Shown: positions 22,452-34,621, numbered from the stretch's first letter. The stretch: 64,000 bases of DNA from Pyricularia pennisetigena (GCF_004337985.1 NC_043741.1:501909-565908), one strand, 5' to 3'. Numbers and translations: made by a program. The notes: generated from the letters alone by a model not told the origin.

Positions 22452-22484
22452 ACAACTTGTCGATTTTCGCCGTTCATGGCGGTA
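22452..22484 (-). repeat. Single left subterminal copy of the palindromic 42-bp motif
   Basis: Contains TTGTCGATTTTCGCCGTTCA then TGGCGGTA, the reverse complement of the motif arrayed at 23974-24130. It is therefore a subterminal inverted repeat. Its core CGCCGTTCATGGCG is itself nearly palindromic. Confidence 0.65.
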
Positions 22485-22739
22485 TTTTTGGCCTTTTTTC
22501 AACCGAAACTCCTTTATTATTCCACAACTATGCACAATATTGAAAAAATTAAATATCGTTGAAAATAGCGTTTAATACCGCTATTAGCAGCGATTCGATT
22601 TATTTTTTTATCTATTATAATGGCCGAATTCGATACCACCTGCCTTTAATCCGTTCATGGTGGTATTGTTTTTTCGATTTTTTTTTCGATTTTCGATTTT
22701 TTTTAATATTATTTTTAATTTTTAACCAAATTTCATAAT

Positions 22740-23425
22740 TCTTGCACGTGGAGGGTCGTATGGACTTATATATCGTTATGTTAAATTTTGGTGCATATAC
22801 CAAATTATATAAGCAATTAAATAAGCGGATAGGCAGAGTATATACTTTTTTATATATAATTTACAATCGAAACTCGTTTATATTTTTACCAATTTTAACG
22901 ATAATAAACCCAAAATTCCAGAAGTTCGATTACGTATATAAAAGAACGCCCGAATTCAATTTTAGGCTTAATATCGGCCTTAAAAACTGTTTTATAAAAA
23001 GAAATGCTAAATGTATATTTTATCAATTTTTTTGCTTTATTTAATTAATTTTATATCATTTTTGTTTTGCAGCCGAATTTTGTGGTTTTTGCACGTGGGG
23101 GTGGTATATATATATTTAGTATAATATCTCATCTCTGTACGTATATCTAATTATATAAGCCGTTAAATATGCGGATAGGTAAAGTATATCGAATTTTATA
23201 TATATTTTACAATCGAAATGCTTTTCCATTTTTACCAATTTTAATATTAATAAAACCAAAATTGGAAGAAGTGGACTATATATATAAATAAACGTCAACG
23301 TAAAACCCGATTTACAATACCGGCCCTTTTTATTTTTTTATATAGAAAAATGCTAAATTTGTGTTTTTTTGTGTATTTTTTATTTATTTAATTAAATAAA
23401 ACTTATAGAAAAAGAATTTATATAG
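22740..23425 (+). repeat. Two tandem ~347-bp units inside TIR element copy A
   Basis: Landmarks repeat at a constant offset: GCACGTGG at 22744 and 23091, GCGGATAGG at about 22825 and 23171, followed by similar ACAATCGAAA and TTTTTACCAATTTTAA segments. Copy B has the same two units (from about 24710 and 25055). Confidence 0.75.
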
Positions 23426-23973
23426 AATTTATTAGCAAATTGATCAAAAAATATATTATGTAAAAATATTTTCATTTTACCAATATTTGCGTAAATTATT
23501 TAATTTTTTAACAAATTGTTAATTTATATAAAAATATTAATAAAACTTTTGTTTCAATCGATAATTGTATGCACTTTGCAGTATTAGGTCTACTAAGCTT
23601 TAAAAACTGTAAATTAAACTAAAATTAATATTGTCTTCCATTATTTAAAGCAAGAATTAAATATAATAGAAAACTACAAGTTTTATTTAATATTTTAATA
23701 TTTTTCCAAATACTGTGGCTATAAAAACGCGGCCGGCATTCAAATAATCAATAAACTCCAATGAATTTAACGCAAAATACTATATATTTTTATAATTTTT
23801 ATTTATTCTTTTATTCGAATATTTGATTGCATGCTATAGGTACACTATTTCTTTTCGCCATTATAATGCGAATATTTTGTATATACCCGCTATAAACGGC
23901 AAAATATCATAAATTATCGTTATATCAATAAAATAATAATTAGCGATATCGCAATATTAGGTATATTATTAAT

Positions 23974-24130
23974 AATACCGTTATAAACGGCGAAATGCGA
24001 CAAATTATCGTTGGTGGTACCGCCATGAACGGCGAAATGCGACAAATTATCGTTGGTGGTACCGCCATAAACGGCGAAATGCGACAAATTATCGTTGGTG
24101 GTACCGCCATAAACGGCGAAATGCGACAAA
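23974..24130 (+). repeat. 42-bp tandem array with palindromic core (about four copies)
   Basis: ACGGCGAAATGCGAC starts at 23987, 24029, 24071 and 24113, exactly 42 bp apart. Each unit contains CGCCAT(A/G)AACGGCG, an imperfect palindrome. Diverged copies occur at about 23886 and, in copy B, near 49465. There are no unique spacers, so this is not a CRISPR array. Confidence 0.9.
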
Positions 24131-24135
24131 ATGTC

Positions 24136-24251
24136 CTCAGACTAGAACGAGCGCGATCTTTTCGGCCAATGTAATTGGTCGAAAAGCCATGTGGCTGAAA
24201 GGTACATGGAGCGTTCGGTCCCCACTGCGAAGCAGGGGGGTCTAGTCTGAG
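24136..24251. repeat. Terminal 116-bp inverted-repeat module of TIR element copy A
   Basis: Perfect 11-bp inverted repeat: CTCAGACTAGA at 24136-24146 and TCTAGTCTGAG at 24241-24251. It encloses a second hairpin (TTTTCGGCCAAT / ATTGGTCGAAAA, about 24159-24185) and AGCC/GGCT at 24185-24195. GC-rich relative to surroundings. Confidence 0.75.
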
Positions 24252-24281
24252 CACTGAGACTAAGTATATATTAGGAAACGC

Positions 24282-25581
24282 TAGTCTCAGGGCTTATCCC
24301 TGAAGCCCAGAGCTCCACAATTGATCCACTTCGTTCGCTTCGCTCCACTTCGTGGTTCAATGGCGGCTTTGCAATGTACCTGTGGGTCCATCCAAAGAAC
24401 GCTTTGGTTCAGGTTTGAGGATAATTTGTCGATTTTCGCCGTTTATAGCGGTATTTTTTGGCATTTTTGCGACCGACACTCCCTTATTATTCCATAACCA
24501 CGCTAAATATTAAAAAAAGAAAACATCGTTGAAAATAGCGTTTAATACCGCTATTAACAACGATTTGATTTATTTTGTTATTTGTTATAACGGCCGAATT
24601 AGATATTACCCGCCCTTAATCCGTTTATGGCGGTATTGTTTTTTTCGATAATTTATAAATTTTCGATTTTTTTTAATATTATTTTTAATTTTGAGCCAAA
24701 TTTTATAATGTTTGCACGTGGAAGGTCTTATACGTAAATATACCATTATATTAGGTTTTGGTGCTTACAAGCTTTTATAGAAGCAGTTTAATAAGCGGAT
24801 AGGCAAAGTATACATATTTTTGTAAACGATTTACAATTGAAATTTGTTTAAATTTTTACCAATTTTAACGATATAAGAACCAAAATTTCATGGATTAAAT
24901 TACGTATGTAAAAAACGTCCACGTTAGATTCAATTTATAATACTGGCTTTAAAAAGAATTTCATATGAAAAAGTCCTAAATGTATATTTTTTATCTATTT
25001 TTTGCTTTATTTAATTGATTTTATATAGTTTTTCTCTTGCAGCCAAATTTTATGGTTTTTCCAGGTGGGGGTGACATGTTTAAATATAATATAATTTTAC
25101 AGTTTGGTACATATATCCAAATATATAAGCCGTTTAATAAGCGGATAGGTAAGGTGTATATAATTTTGAGTATAATCTACAATCGCAACGGTTTTGTATT
25201 TTTACCAATGTTTATAATAATAAAGCCAAAAGTCTAGGGATTGGATCAAGTATATAAACAAACCTCAGCGGCAAATTCGATCTATAACACCCGCTTATAT
25301 TATTTTTTTTATATAAACGAATGCTAAAATTGTACTATTTTTTATTTGTTGCTTTATTCAATTAAATAAAACTTATAAAAACAAGGCTAAATAATATTTA
25401 TATATAAATCTATAAGAGGAAGTATATATGTAGACTTTTTATCATTTCACCGATATTTGCATAAATCATATAGTTTTTTAATAAATGATTAATTAGTATA
25501 AAATTAATAATAAAATTGTTGTTTTAAACGATAACTGCATGCACTTTGTAGTTTTAGGTCCGCTCAGCTATAAGTACTGTA
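24282..25581. mobile_element. TIR element copy B, left segment (interrupted by nested insertions)
   Basis: Starts TAGTCTCAGGGCTTA at 24282 and parallels copy A for its length up to 25581, where a gypsy element is inserted. The copy continues at 34810-34921, 48385-48531 and 49436-49522. Each joint is marked by a TSD and the continuation matches copy A in order (for example TATACCCGCTA near 23884 and 49460). Its right TIR was not found within the window. Confidence 0.7.
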
Positions 25582-25770
25582 TGTTATGGATTCGTGCCTA
25601 AGGCACGTATCACGTAATAAAATACAAGAGCGGGTCAGGGACAATATATAAAGGGAAAAACACTACCACGACCCGGACCCACACCTTTCCTTCCTTTTTC
25701 CCCCCAAGGTTAGTAATAATACCAATAAGGATATTTAACGGTCCTTTAACCGTTAATTTACCTTATAATA
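25582..25770 (+). repeat. 5' LTR of gypsy element 1 (189 bp)
   Basis: Shares with 34622-34809 the stretches GGATTC(G/A)TGCCTAAGGCACG, ACCACGACCCGGAC and CCCCCCAAGGTTAGTAATAA. Differences are mainly transitions. The TSD CTGTA precedes it. Confidence 0.9.
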
Positions 25771-25789
25771 TTTACTAACGTTTAAATTT

Positions 25790-28115
25790 AAATATAATAA
25801 TAATTAACCCAAAACCAGGCCCGGGAAGGGAAATTTACGATTTTTACCAAAACCTGGTTGCGAATATCGCGATATTGGAAAAACGTATCGTTTAAATGCA
25901 ATTACATTTTTTAAACGCAGGCGCGATCGCGTAAAAATAACGCCTTAAAAAAAAACTTTTACGGGACCCCCCATTATACGACGGCGCACCGGCTACGTTT
26001 ATAATTTGGAAATAAATTATTTCGTATAAATTAATACGCGATGCGGAATTTGTCGGAAATTAGCGCGACCGATTCCAATACGTATAATTTAATTTTATTA
26101 CGGTAATACAAAATATAATCCGCTTTTATTACGAAATATGGGGCACGGGAGGGGGGTATAACCATACAAATTTTATCGAATATTTGGGACGTATGTACGA
26201 CGATTTTTATAAAAAAACCCAAATTTTCGCCGAATTAAAAGCATTCCGAATGCGATACGGCGAATTATTCGCATATTTTTTTGTTTAATTCGAACATTTC
26301 CTTACTGCGGTTAAAGGTTTTAAATAGTCGGACGGAATACGGGTTAATTATGTTAAAAGGTAGGTTATGTGATAAATTGTGAAGTGAATATATCTGTATA
26401 AGGTAGATATATATAAGGGGAAAAAGGTCACTTTTATAAATAAGATAAATAGAGGTAAAAACTGTATTGATGGTTGAATGAATCGAGAGATCAATGGATA
26501 GATAGATCGATAGATAGATGGATGGATCAAATGGATGATTCATAAAACTTCCTCTAATTCTAAGGCGGGAAACTCTTCCCTATTTATCTGCAAAAGTATT
26601 GCATATGGCAATCCATGTATTACAAATCCACGTATTAAGGTTTGCATTTTATTTTCCCAATTAGGATAAAATAAAACAACGCTTTAGCGTTCACCTATTT
26701 ATATATGTGGCTATTTTAAACGTTTCATATTTGAAACGTTGCATGACGCAATCTTCAAAACCTTACCTGTATTTATGTCATGCGTTTTATTTTTACCAAA
26801 ATAGGTTTGCCTGTGGATCGTATAATCTGCAAATGATCTGCGTTCATTTTTTTTGCCCAAATAGGTCAAAAGTATACATGCATAAATTGTGTGCAATTAT
26901 ATTGCATTATTTAATTAATACACGTTATACATTGCATAAAGGTTATGCAGTATTGTGCATAATAATTATACAGTGTTGTGCATATTAATTATGCATTATT
27001 GTGCATAATAGTTATACATTATTGTGCATAATTATGCATCGTATTATTTACTACGTGCTTAAACTTATGATATAAGTTTATCATTCTTTTATGCATTGCA
27101 TAATATTTATGCATAGTTGTGCATAATTATGCATCGTAGTATATATTACGTATTTAATCTTATAATATAAACTTATTATTCTTTTATGCACTGCATAATA
27201 ATTATGCATAATTGTGCATAATTATGTATCGTAGTATATATTACGTGCTTAAACTTATAATATAAGCTTATTATTCTCATAAATTATTTGCGTTTCTGGG
27301 TTGTTAACCGGATAAAGGAGGCGTCGGTAAAAAAAAGTATTATTTCCAATTCTTACCACGGATTTATCGTTATATACCATTATATCGCCCAGGATTTGGA
27401 AATTATTAATTTGGATAAACGTTTTAACTAAAAACGGAACGCCCTTTTTCCAAGTTCCTTATAAATAAAATTAAAAAATATAGTAATAATAGGCGTATTA
27501 GCGATAAAAATTGGCCGAAACCGTTATAACGTTGGTAAAAAACGAAAAAGGCGCCGATTGGATGGAAATAAAGGGAAAAATTGGGCTTTATAAATATCCG
27601 TTTAAAAATTCCAACGACGCCGTAAAATAGGGGCTTACCTTCATTGCGAATCCGCCTTTTGTTACGTTTAAATTTACCAATTCGCACCGGTTATACGCCC
27701 AACGTTAAACGACCCCGAGGAGGGAAAAAATTAATTTTGGGTTATGATTTTAATTTAGGGGAAAACCGACGCGACGGGCCCCAATTATTTTATAATACGC
27801 TAATAAATGTGGATCGGAAAAGGTAATTAAAAATAATATAAATTGTAATAAAAGGGCGATTACTTTTTATCCCGGTTTTAGTTAATTTAACGAAATTTAT
27901 TATTATATAAATGGATTTGAAATGCGAATATTACGCGGTAATAAATAGAAATTATACCGAAAAATTAGGAATAATAAAGGTTTTTTTACCATAAATCCGC
28001 CGGTTAGGCACAGTAACGGGACGAATATAAACCGATATACGGGAAATGGGTAATTGCGACGTAGATATCGACGGTTAATCCGCGCCGATATTTTTTTATA
28101 TAATCCCGGGATCAA
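25790..28115 (+). pseudogene. Decayed gag of gypsy element 1, split by a solo LTR
   Basis: Around 26160-26340 the frame reads F-I-E-Y-L-G-R-M-Y-D-D-F then A-E-L-K-A-F-R-M-R-Y-G-E-L-F-A-Y-F, a retrotransposon Gag-like helical segment. The frame stops in the solo LTR at 26351 and resumes after 27286 with R-F-W-V-V-N-R-I, continuous once the LTR and one AATTA copy are ignored. Beyond about 27420 no clear homology can be read. Confidence 0.6.
26351..27281 (-). repeat. Solo LTR of the copia-2 family, 931 bp, TSD AATTA
   Basis: Exact 5-bp duplication AATTA at 26346-26350 and 27282-27286. LTR orientation is minus (ends TGTTAAAAGG... on plus). No internal sequence is attached. It sits inside the gag of gypsy element 1. 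Confidence 0.93.
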
Positions 28116-28689
28116 CGCAGGATTTATTCCTGGGATTTTTTTGGATAACCCACCGAAAAATGGTATTTAACCCAAGTTAAAGAAAATTAAAAATAGGGTC
28201 TGTTAAAGGGTTATTCGTGCAAAAACTGTCCCTACGTCCGAAAAACAGGAAATTTACGGTAATTATGGGTAACGTGTTTTTGGTAACGGCCCGAAAAACA
28301 AAAAAAATACGAACGAATAAATGGAATTCGCTTTTATTTTATTATAAAACATAACGCGGGTTTTAGTTTTATCGGCGGTAAATAAGGACGATTTGAAACC
28401 CCCGGCGATATTACCCGCAAAATTAAAAGGTTTCGAGGATTTATTTAACGACGGTAAAATTTCGGTTTCACCCCCGTGTAAAAGCGAATTGGACCATTAT
28501 ATCCGGATTTAAAAAAAATATTAACGGTAAATCCCCGCCATTATTATAGGGCCGGTTATATTATATACCGCGCGATTAATTGCTGGAATTGCGGCGATAA
28601 ATAATCGATATAATGGATAAAAAATAAATCCGAATAAACGCGTCGTTAACCGCGGCCCCGGTCCTAATAATTCGGAAAATTTTTGGAAA

Positions 28690-29870
28690 ATGGCGTTTAT
28701 ACGTCGATTATAGAATATTAAACGCTATTATAATATAGGACCGGTATTTTTTACTATTAATTAAAAAACCATTCCGTTTTCTATCCGGAGTAAAGTGGTT
28801 CATTAAAATAAACGTGCGCGCAATTTTCCATAAATTACGCGTGGCCGAACAAAATAAATATTTTATAATTTTTCGTATAAAATTCGGATTGGTCGAATAA
28901 TTGATGTGTTTATTCGGATTAACGGGCGCCCCGGCCACGTTCCAGCAATATATTAACGGCGTTTTCGGGAATATATTGGACGATATTTTAATTTATACGT
29001 CCGGTTCCAAAACGGATTATTGGCGGAAAATTACCCATATTTTGGGAAAATTAAAAAAGGCGGGTTTAAATTTGGATTTCAATAAAAACGCGTTCGCAAT
29101 TATCTCCGTTAAATACCTAGGGTTTATTATATACGTTAATATAAACGTGGAAGCCGATCCGGAAAAATTACGCGCGATGCGGGAATGGAAAACCCCGACG
29201 AAATTACGAAAACTGCGCGGTTTCTTAGGATTCGCAAATTTTTACCGGGATTTTATAAACGGGTATTCGGGTATGACGGCGCTTTTATTTCGGTTTATAA
29301 AAAGAAATACCGTTTAAATGGATATTAAAAGAGGACGTTATTTTTAAAATATTTAAATAAATATTTTTGCAAATGTCGGTATTGGCCCAATAAAGCGACG
29401 AAACGGAAACGAAAATAAAAACCGATTGTTCCGGCGCAATTATCGGGGGGGTATTAGTGCAAAAAAGGAAAAACGGGTTATAAAAGCCGGTAATATTCCA
29501 TTCCGTTAAATTAACGACGGCCCAGCGCAATTATATTATTTACGATAAAAAATTGCTCGCGGTTGTCCATTATTTGCAAATATAAAAGGTAGAACTACGC
29601 AATATCCGTTTTTGTTACCATTTTTACGGACTATAAAAGGCTCGAATATTTTACGAAATTAAAAGTGGTATTGGAACGATAAATGCGGTGGGCCGAAGTC
29701 CTATCCAAATTTAATTATATTTTAAAGTACCGATTAAAAAAATACGCGATAATCCCCGACGCGTTATCGAAACGGGAGCAGGACGAAATTAACGAGGAAA
29801 GGAAAACGATAATATTACGCCCAATACCCGGTATAATTATAATCGGTATTTTTATAATATTATTATAAAA
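28690..29870 (+). pseudogene. Decayed reverse transcriptase / RNase H of gypsy element 1
   Basis: Motif A region near 28790-28850 reads K-W-F-I-K-I-N-V-R-A-I-F-H-K-L-R-V-A (catalytic Asp changed to Asn). The frame 28901-29317 contains G-L-T-G-A-P-A-T-F-Q and L-D-D-I-L-I-Y-T, keeping both Asp, then F-L-G-F-A-N-F-Y-R-D-F-I. RNase H remains at 29330-29870, ending with D-A-L-S-K-R-E. Stops interrupt all parts. Confidence 0.88.
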
Positions 29871-30079
29871 TATATTGCCAGCGGTCCCGGAAGGAATATT
29901 TATTTTCCAACAACCTTATATAACAAAGTTTTGGAACGAAATAGTGGAAAAAAAACCCGGTATACGTTTATAAACGTAACGCGGTCCAATAGGATATAAA
30001 ACGATTTTTACCCGAAACCGAAACGATAATATAAATAACGGATTATTTAATCAACGTTTCCGGTACGCTATTATATAAA

Positions 30080-30800
30080 AACCGCTTTTAATTACCCAAT
30101 TGTAAGCCCTTAATTAAGGCAATTTTGCAACAAACCCACGAATCCCTAATAATTAATTATTGCGGTAAAGATAATATATTTACAATCCTGGCCAGAAATT
30201 ATTATTGAGACGGGATAACCGAATATAAACGACGATTCGTACGTAATTGCGACATTTACCGCAAAATAAAATTATGAAAAAAACGTAAATAAAGGTTATT
30301 ATATTTTTTACCAATACCGGATAGGTTTTGGAAACAAATTTCTGTCAATTTTATAACGGATTTCCCAGGTAACGATACGGACGCACCGCGTTATATATTA
30401 ATTATAATTAATATCTTTTTTAAATATATCCAATTAAAAGCGACAAATTTAATAAAGGCCGAAATCTGCGCCGCAAAATTCGTTTTTACCTGGTGGCGGT
30501 TTAGGGATTTTTTTAACGCGATTATATCGGACCGGGGGTCGGATTAGGTAGGGGGTTTTTGGTCGGAATTATGCCGATAAATAGGAATTTTACAATTATT
30601 ATCGACGTTTTACCACCTAAAAACGGACGGGGGTACGGAATTGGTTAATTAGGAAATGCAATATTATTTAGAAATTTCCTGGTATTCGATTAAATAAATT
30701 GGTCCGGATATTTTCCCGCCGTTTAATTAACGTTAAATAATAAAAATTCGTTAACCACGGGAATTAATTTTAATAAATTATTATTAAAATATAAAATAAA
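30080..30800 (+). pseudogene. Decayed integrase of gypsy element 1
   Basis: Recognisable pieces in order: P-D-R-F-W-K-Q-I-S-V-N-F-I-T-D-F-P near 30315-30365, I-I-S-D-R-G-S-D near 30520-30545, and T-F-Y-H-L-K-T-D-G-G-T-E-L-V-N near 30605-30650 (the Y-H-x-x-T-D-G-x-x-E-R-x-N box). The first catalytic Asp is Asn. Confidence 0.8.
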
Positions 30801-31041
30801 CGCGGTCCCGGTAATATAAAAAAACGGAAAACCAGGTTTTACGCCCAAAAACCGCGCGAATTTGTTTTTATAATGTTTTAAAAACGGTATAAACGTGGCC
30901 CACGCCGTTATAATTTATATATAATAACGCCAAAAAACGCAAATAAAATACGGAAACCAGCGGACCGTTTTAAAATAGGGGATAAAATTTTTTAACCTAC
31001 GAAACGTTAAAATTAACCGCCCGAATAAAAAATTTAATTTT

Positions 31042-31410
31042 GTGGCGAATAAATATATCATTATAACGATTTTTATTTTATTAACGGTTACGTTAAACGT
31101 CCCGAAAAAAATCCACCCCATTTTTTACGTAAAATTAATCGAAAAAACCGCGGACGACCTATTACCGTCCCAAATTCGTACCGATATTAAGCCCGGCCCG
31201 TTATTAATTTTATTAGATTTGGATAACGAAACCGCGGAAAAATGGGTAATAAAGGAAATCCTAACCGCGAAAAACGTAGTAGGAAAAAGGCGTAAACGCA
31301 AAATTTTGGTAAAATGGAAAAAATACGACGAACCCACGTGGGAAAGTTTAGTAACGGTGGAAAATATACGGGTATTGGACGAATTCGAAACAAAATGGGG
31401 GCCAGTTTAA
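31042..31410 (+). pseudogene. Integrase tail with chromodomain of gypsy element 1
   Basis: A 122-codon open stretch. It starts with the I-H-P-I-F-Y-V-K-L segment that precedes chromodomains in these elements and ends with the chromodomain: E-I-L-T-A-K-N-V then R-K-R-K-I-L-V-K-W-K-K-Y, P-T-W-E-S-L, V-E-N-I-R-V-L-D-E-F. Chromodomains of this class bind modified histone tails and steer integration to heterochromatin. Confidence 0.85.
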
Positions 31411-33441
31411 ACAAATAATGGCCCAATATCAAAACGACGTTAGCAATTAAATATTTAACCGGACCAAAAATTTATTATAATTAACTAAAAAATCGACAAT
31501 TCCCCGGTAAAAAAACGGCGCGGTACACCCAAATTAAATATAAATTTAACCAAATACACAGTAAAAAAAATACGTAAAATTAAACTTTTTACCGGGGCGA
31601 AAAATAATAAAAATAAACCGACGACCATACAAACCGCGCCCATTTTTAGGGCGGCGTAACCGCATCCTACCCACCCAATTTTGAAATTAAATTAATATAT
31701 ATAATACGAAACGATAATTTTGCGCGGCGATAAAATATTAATAAAAACCGAATTATACGTTTTTAATTTATTATTAAAATTTCCTTTTTTTATTTCCTTT
31801 TTTTATTTTAACGTTTTCCTTTTTTATTTTATTAATTTCCGCCTCGTCCTCGGAAATCGGAAATTTTTATTGCTTAACGACTTAATTAATTTCCCGCAAT
31901 AAGACGGTACGACTACATATAATATTTTCGATTAAAAAAGAATTTACGACGGGATTTTCTAAAAAACGGGTTTCTACCTATATTACGATTAAAAATATAG
32001 AAGCGCAGTAAAATAGGACCGCGGGGGCGCGAAGAACCAAATATATACCGGGTCGGGGTACGAACAAAACGGGGCGCGATTAGGTAACGCGAAAAAAGAA
32101 TTTCGAAACGACGACGGGGCGTGGTAATAATAAAAACGAAAAAACGCGGGGAATGCGCGGGACGAAATTGGCATATAAAAACAGCGGGAGAAGGGGTTGA
32201 AACGGTAGTTAAAATAACGAAAATATTACTATTTCGGCGCGTTTCCTGCAGGTTTTTTCATAACGCGACGTATTGCATTTTTAAAAAATTTAAAAATTAA
32301 TAACGTTATCGAAATAATTGTATATTAAAAAAGCGAAACGTGTTTCCAAATAAATAAAACCGCGTATAAAAGTTTATACCAAATAACGGTTATAATTACC
32401 GCCGTTGCGAGAAAAAATATTAAATATAATAGCAAAAACAATAGTTTTGGTAAAAATCGTTTCGGCCCCGGAATTAACCATTTTATTTTATACGTTTTAA
32501 TAAACGCGGATTTAATTGGTATACGCGGTGAAAAGATTTCGAAACAGCACGGTATTTTTACCAGGGAGTTTTTTATTATCCACAATAATGTTTTCGATTG
32601 AAGGTTAGACGATATAACGATTATTGTAAATCGTGGTTTTTAATTTTCGTAAACGGCGGCGAAAAATAAAATTAAAAGCGTAAACGGTTTCGTTATAATA
32701 ATAATACGATTTTTTGGTGTCGTAATATCATTAATAACTAATACCGTCGGGGGCAGGGCCATATTCCCAAACCCCATTTATTTTGAACGTTTTTACGCAA
32801 AAAACGCAAAAAATAAACACATTTTCCGGAACGGTATATTTATCGTTATTTAAATTATTTTAAAATTTTGCGGTTTCGACAACGCGACCGAAACGTTGCG
32901 AATATAAATTAACGATATGACTTAATTAGCATTTAATCGATACGATTTACAAATGGGCGACTATTATCGTTACACGACGAAAATAATTAATTATTACGGT
33001 GGGGAAACCGGCCATTTCCATTACCGGTATTAGTTTGTCCAAACGCCATTTGCGACGCAATTAAGGAAATAAAAACTTGGAATATTATAACGGCGAACTG
33101 GTAACGATAAATAACGATACGGATAATAAATAGGAACGAATAGAAAACGAGGATGTACGAAATAAAAATAATATAAATTAAAAACGGGGCGATGGAAAAA
33201 CGGGAAAAAATCGATAAAATGGTAAAAAAAGGAGGAAACGGGGTCGAAAAAAAATAAAAATATAAAACAAATTCGGATTAAGGAAAAATTGGAAAGTAAA
33301 AGGAATTAGGACGATAACGCGGGAAAAATGCGAAAAATAAAAACCGCAACCACTACGGGAAATAGATTATATTAATAAATAAACAAACCTATACCCCCCA
33401 AAATAAAAGGAAAATAAACCGCGATAACCACCCGTAAACGG
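31411..33441. other. 3' internal region of gypsy element 1 after pol, unassigned
   Basis: Two kilobases of AT-rich, RIP-altered sequence. Near 32980-33030 the plus frame reads G-G-E-T-G-H-F-H-Y-R-Y, which could be a zinc knuckle whose Cys became Tyr, but the spacing is not clean. Nothing else is recognisable. Confidence 0.4.
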
Positions 33442-34314
33442 TATGAGAATAATAAGCTTATATTATAAGTTTAAGCACGTAATATATACTACGATACATA
33501 ATTATGCACAATTATGCATAATTATTATGCAGTGTATAAAAAAATAATAAGATTATATTATAAGCTTGAATACGTAATATATACTACGATGCATAATTAT
33601 GCACAATTTTGCATAAATATTATGCAATGCATAAAGAAATAATCAGCTTATATTATAAGCTTAAGCACGTAGTAAATACTACGATGCATAATTATGCACA
33701 ATAATGTATAATTAATATGCACAACAATGCATAATTATTATGTACAATACTGCATAACCTTTATGCAATGTATAACGTATATTAATCAAATAATGCAATA
33801 CAATTGCATACAATTTATGCATGTACACTTTTGACCTATGTGGGCAAAAGAAATAAACGCAAATCATTTGGAAATCATACGATCCACAAACAAACCTATT
33901 TTGGTAAAAACAAAACGCATAACATAAATACAGGTAAGGTTTTGAAGATTGCGTTATGCAACGTTTCAAATATGAGACGTTTAAAATAGCCACATATATA
34001 AATAAGTGAACGCTGAAGCGTTGTTTTATTTTATCCTAATTGAGAAAATAAAATGCAAACCTTAATACGTGGATTTGTAATATATGGATTACCACATGCA
34101 ATACTTTTGCAGATAAATAGGGAAGAGTTTCCCGCCTTAAAATTAGAGGAAGTTTTATGATTGATTTATTTAATTTCTTGATTTATTCCAACCATCAATA
34201 CAGTTTTTACCTTTATCTATTTTATTTATAAAAGTGACCTTTTTCCCCTTATATATATTTACCTTATACAGATATATTTACTTTACAATTTATCATATAA
34301 CTTTCCTTTTTACA
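33442..34314 (+). repeat. Solo LTR of the copia-2 family, 873 bp, TSD AACGG
   Basis: Starts TATGAGAATAATAAGC and ends TTTTTACA. Exact duplication AACGG at 33437-33441 and 34315-34319. It lies near the 3' end of gypsy element 1 in the orientation opposite to the 26351 copy. Confidence 0.93.
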
Positions 34315-34621
34315 AACGGTAGGTACGATAAAAAAATTACGATACCATTATAACCAAAGGCAGGAGGGTAAAACCCGATTACGGCCTTATACCGTTTAAA
34401 ATTAAAAAAAGGTAAACCGCGATAACCACCCGCAAACGGAACGGAGGATAAAAGACCCGCGACACAACCGCGGCCGAAAATAGGCGAGCAAAACCCGACC
34501 ACGGATTTACACCGCCCAAAATAATGGATAGGTGGGTTATAATAGGGCACGCGCCCGCTAAATTATCCTTATACCTCCAAATGGGGACCACACCTAATAA
34601 AGGACGGGCTAATACGGGCTA
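34315..34621 (+). repeat. Imperfect GC-richer repeats before the 3' LTR of gypsy element 1
   Basis: AACCGCGATAACCACCCG(C/T)AAACGG occurs before the solo LTR (about 33417-33441) and after it (about 34415-34440). AAAACCCGA(T/C)(T/C)ACGG occurs at about 34371 and 34493. The repeats form a short 3' tandem structure split by the LTR insertion. Confidence 0.6.

Larger units (their letters stand above)
22322..24262. mobile_element. TIR element copy A, 1.94 kb, 9-bp TSD, no transposase (unnamed family)
   Basis: The ends are inverted: TAGTCTCAGGGCTCA at 22322-22336 and, read on the minus strand, TAGTCTCAGTGCTCA at 24262-24248 (14 of 15 match). The flanks carry an exact 9-bp duplication AGTATATAT at 22313-22321 and 24263-24271. 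A 9-bp TSD suggests a Mutator-like element, but the TIRs are short and no transposase is present, so class assignment is inference. The interior holds a 347-bp tandem duplication, a 42-bp tandem array and a single inverted copy of the array motif near the left end. A second copy begins 19 bp downstream. It is AT-rich and partly RIP-altered. Confidence 0.75.

Noticed and set aside
23974..24130. Regular 42-bp repeats resembling a CRISPR array
   Set aside because: The units are head-to-tail without unique spacers, the organism is a fungus, and the repeats are part of a TIR element.
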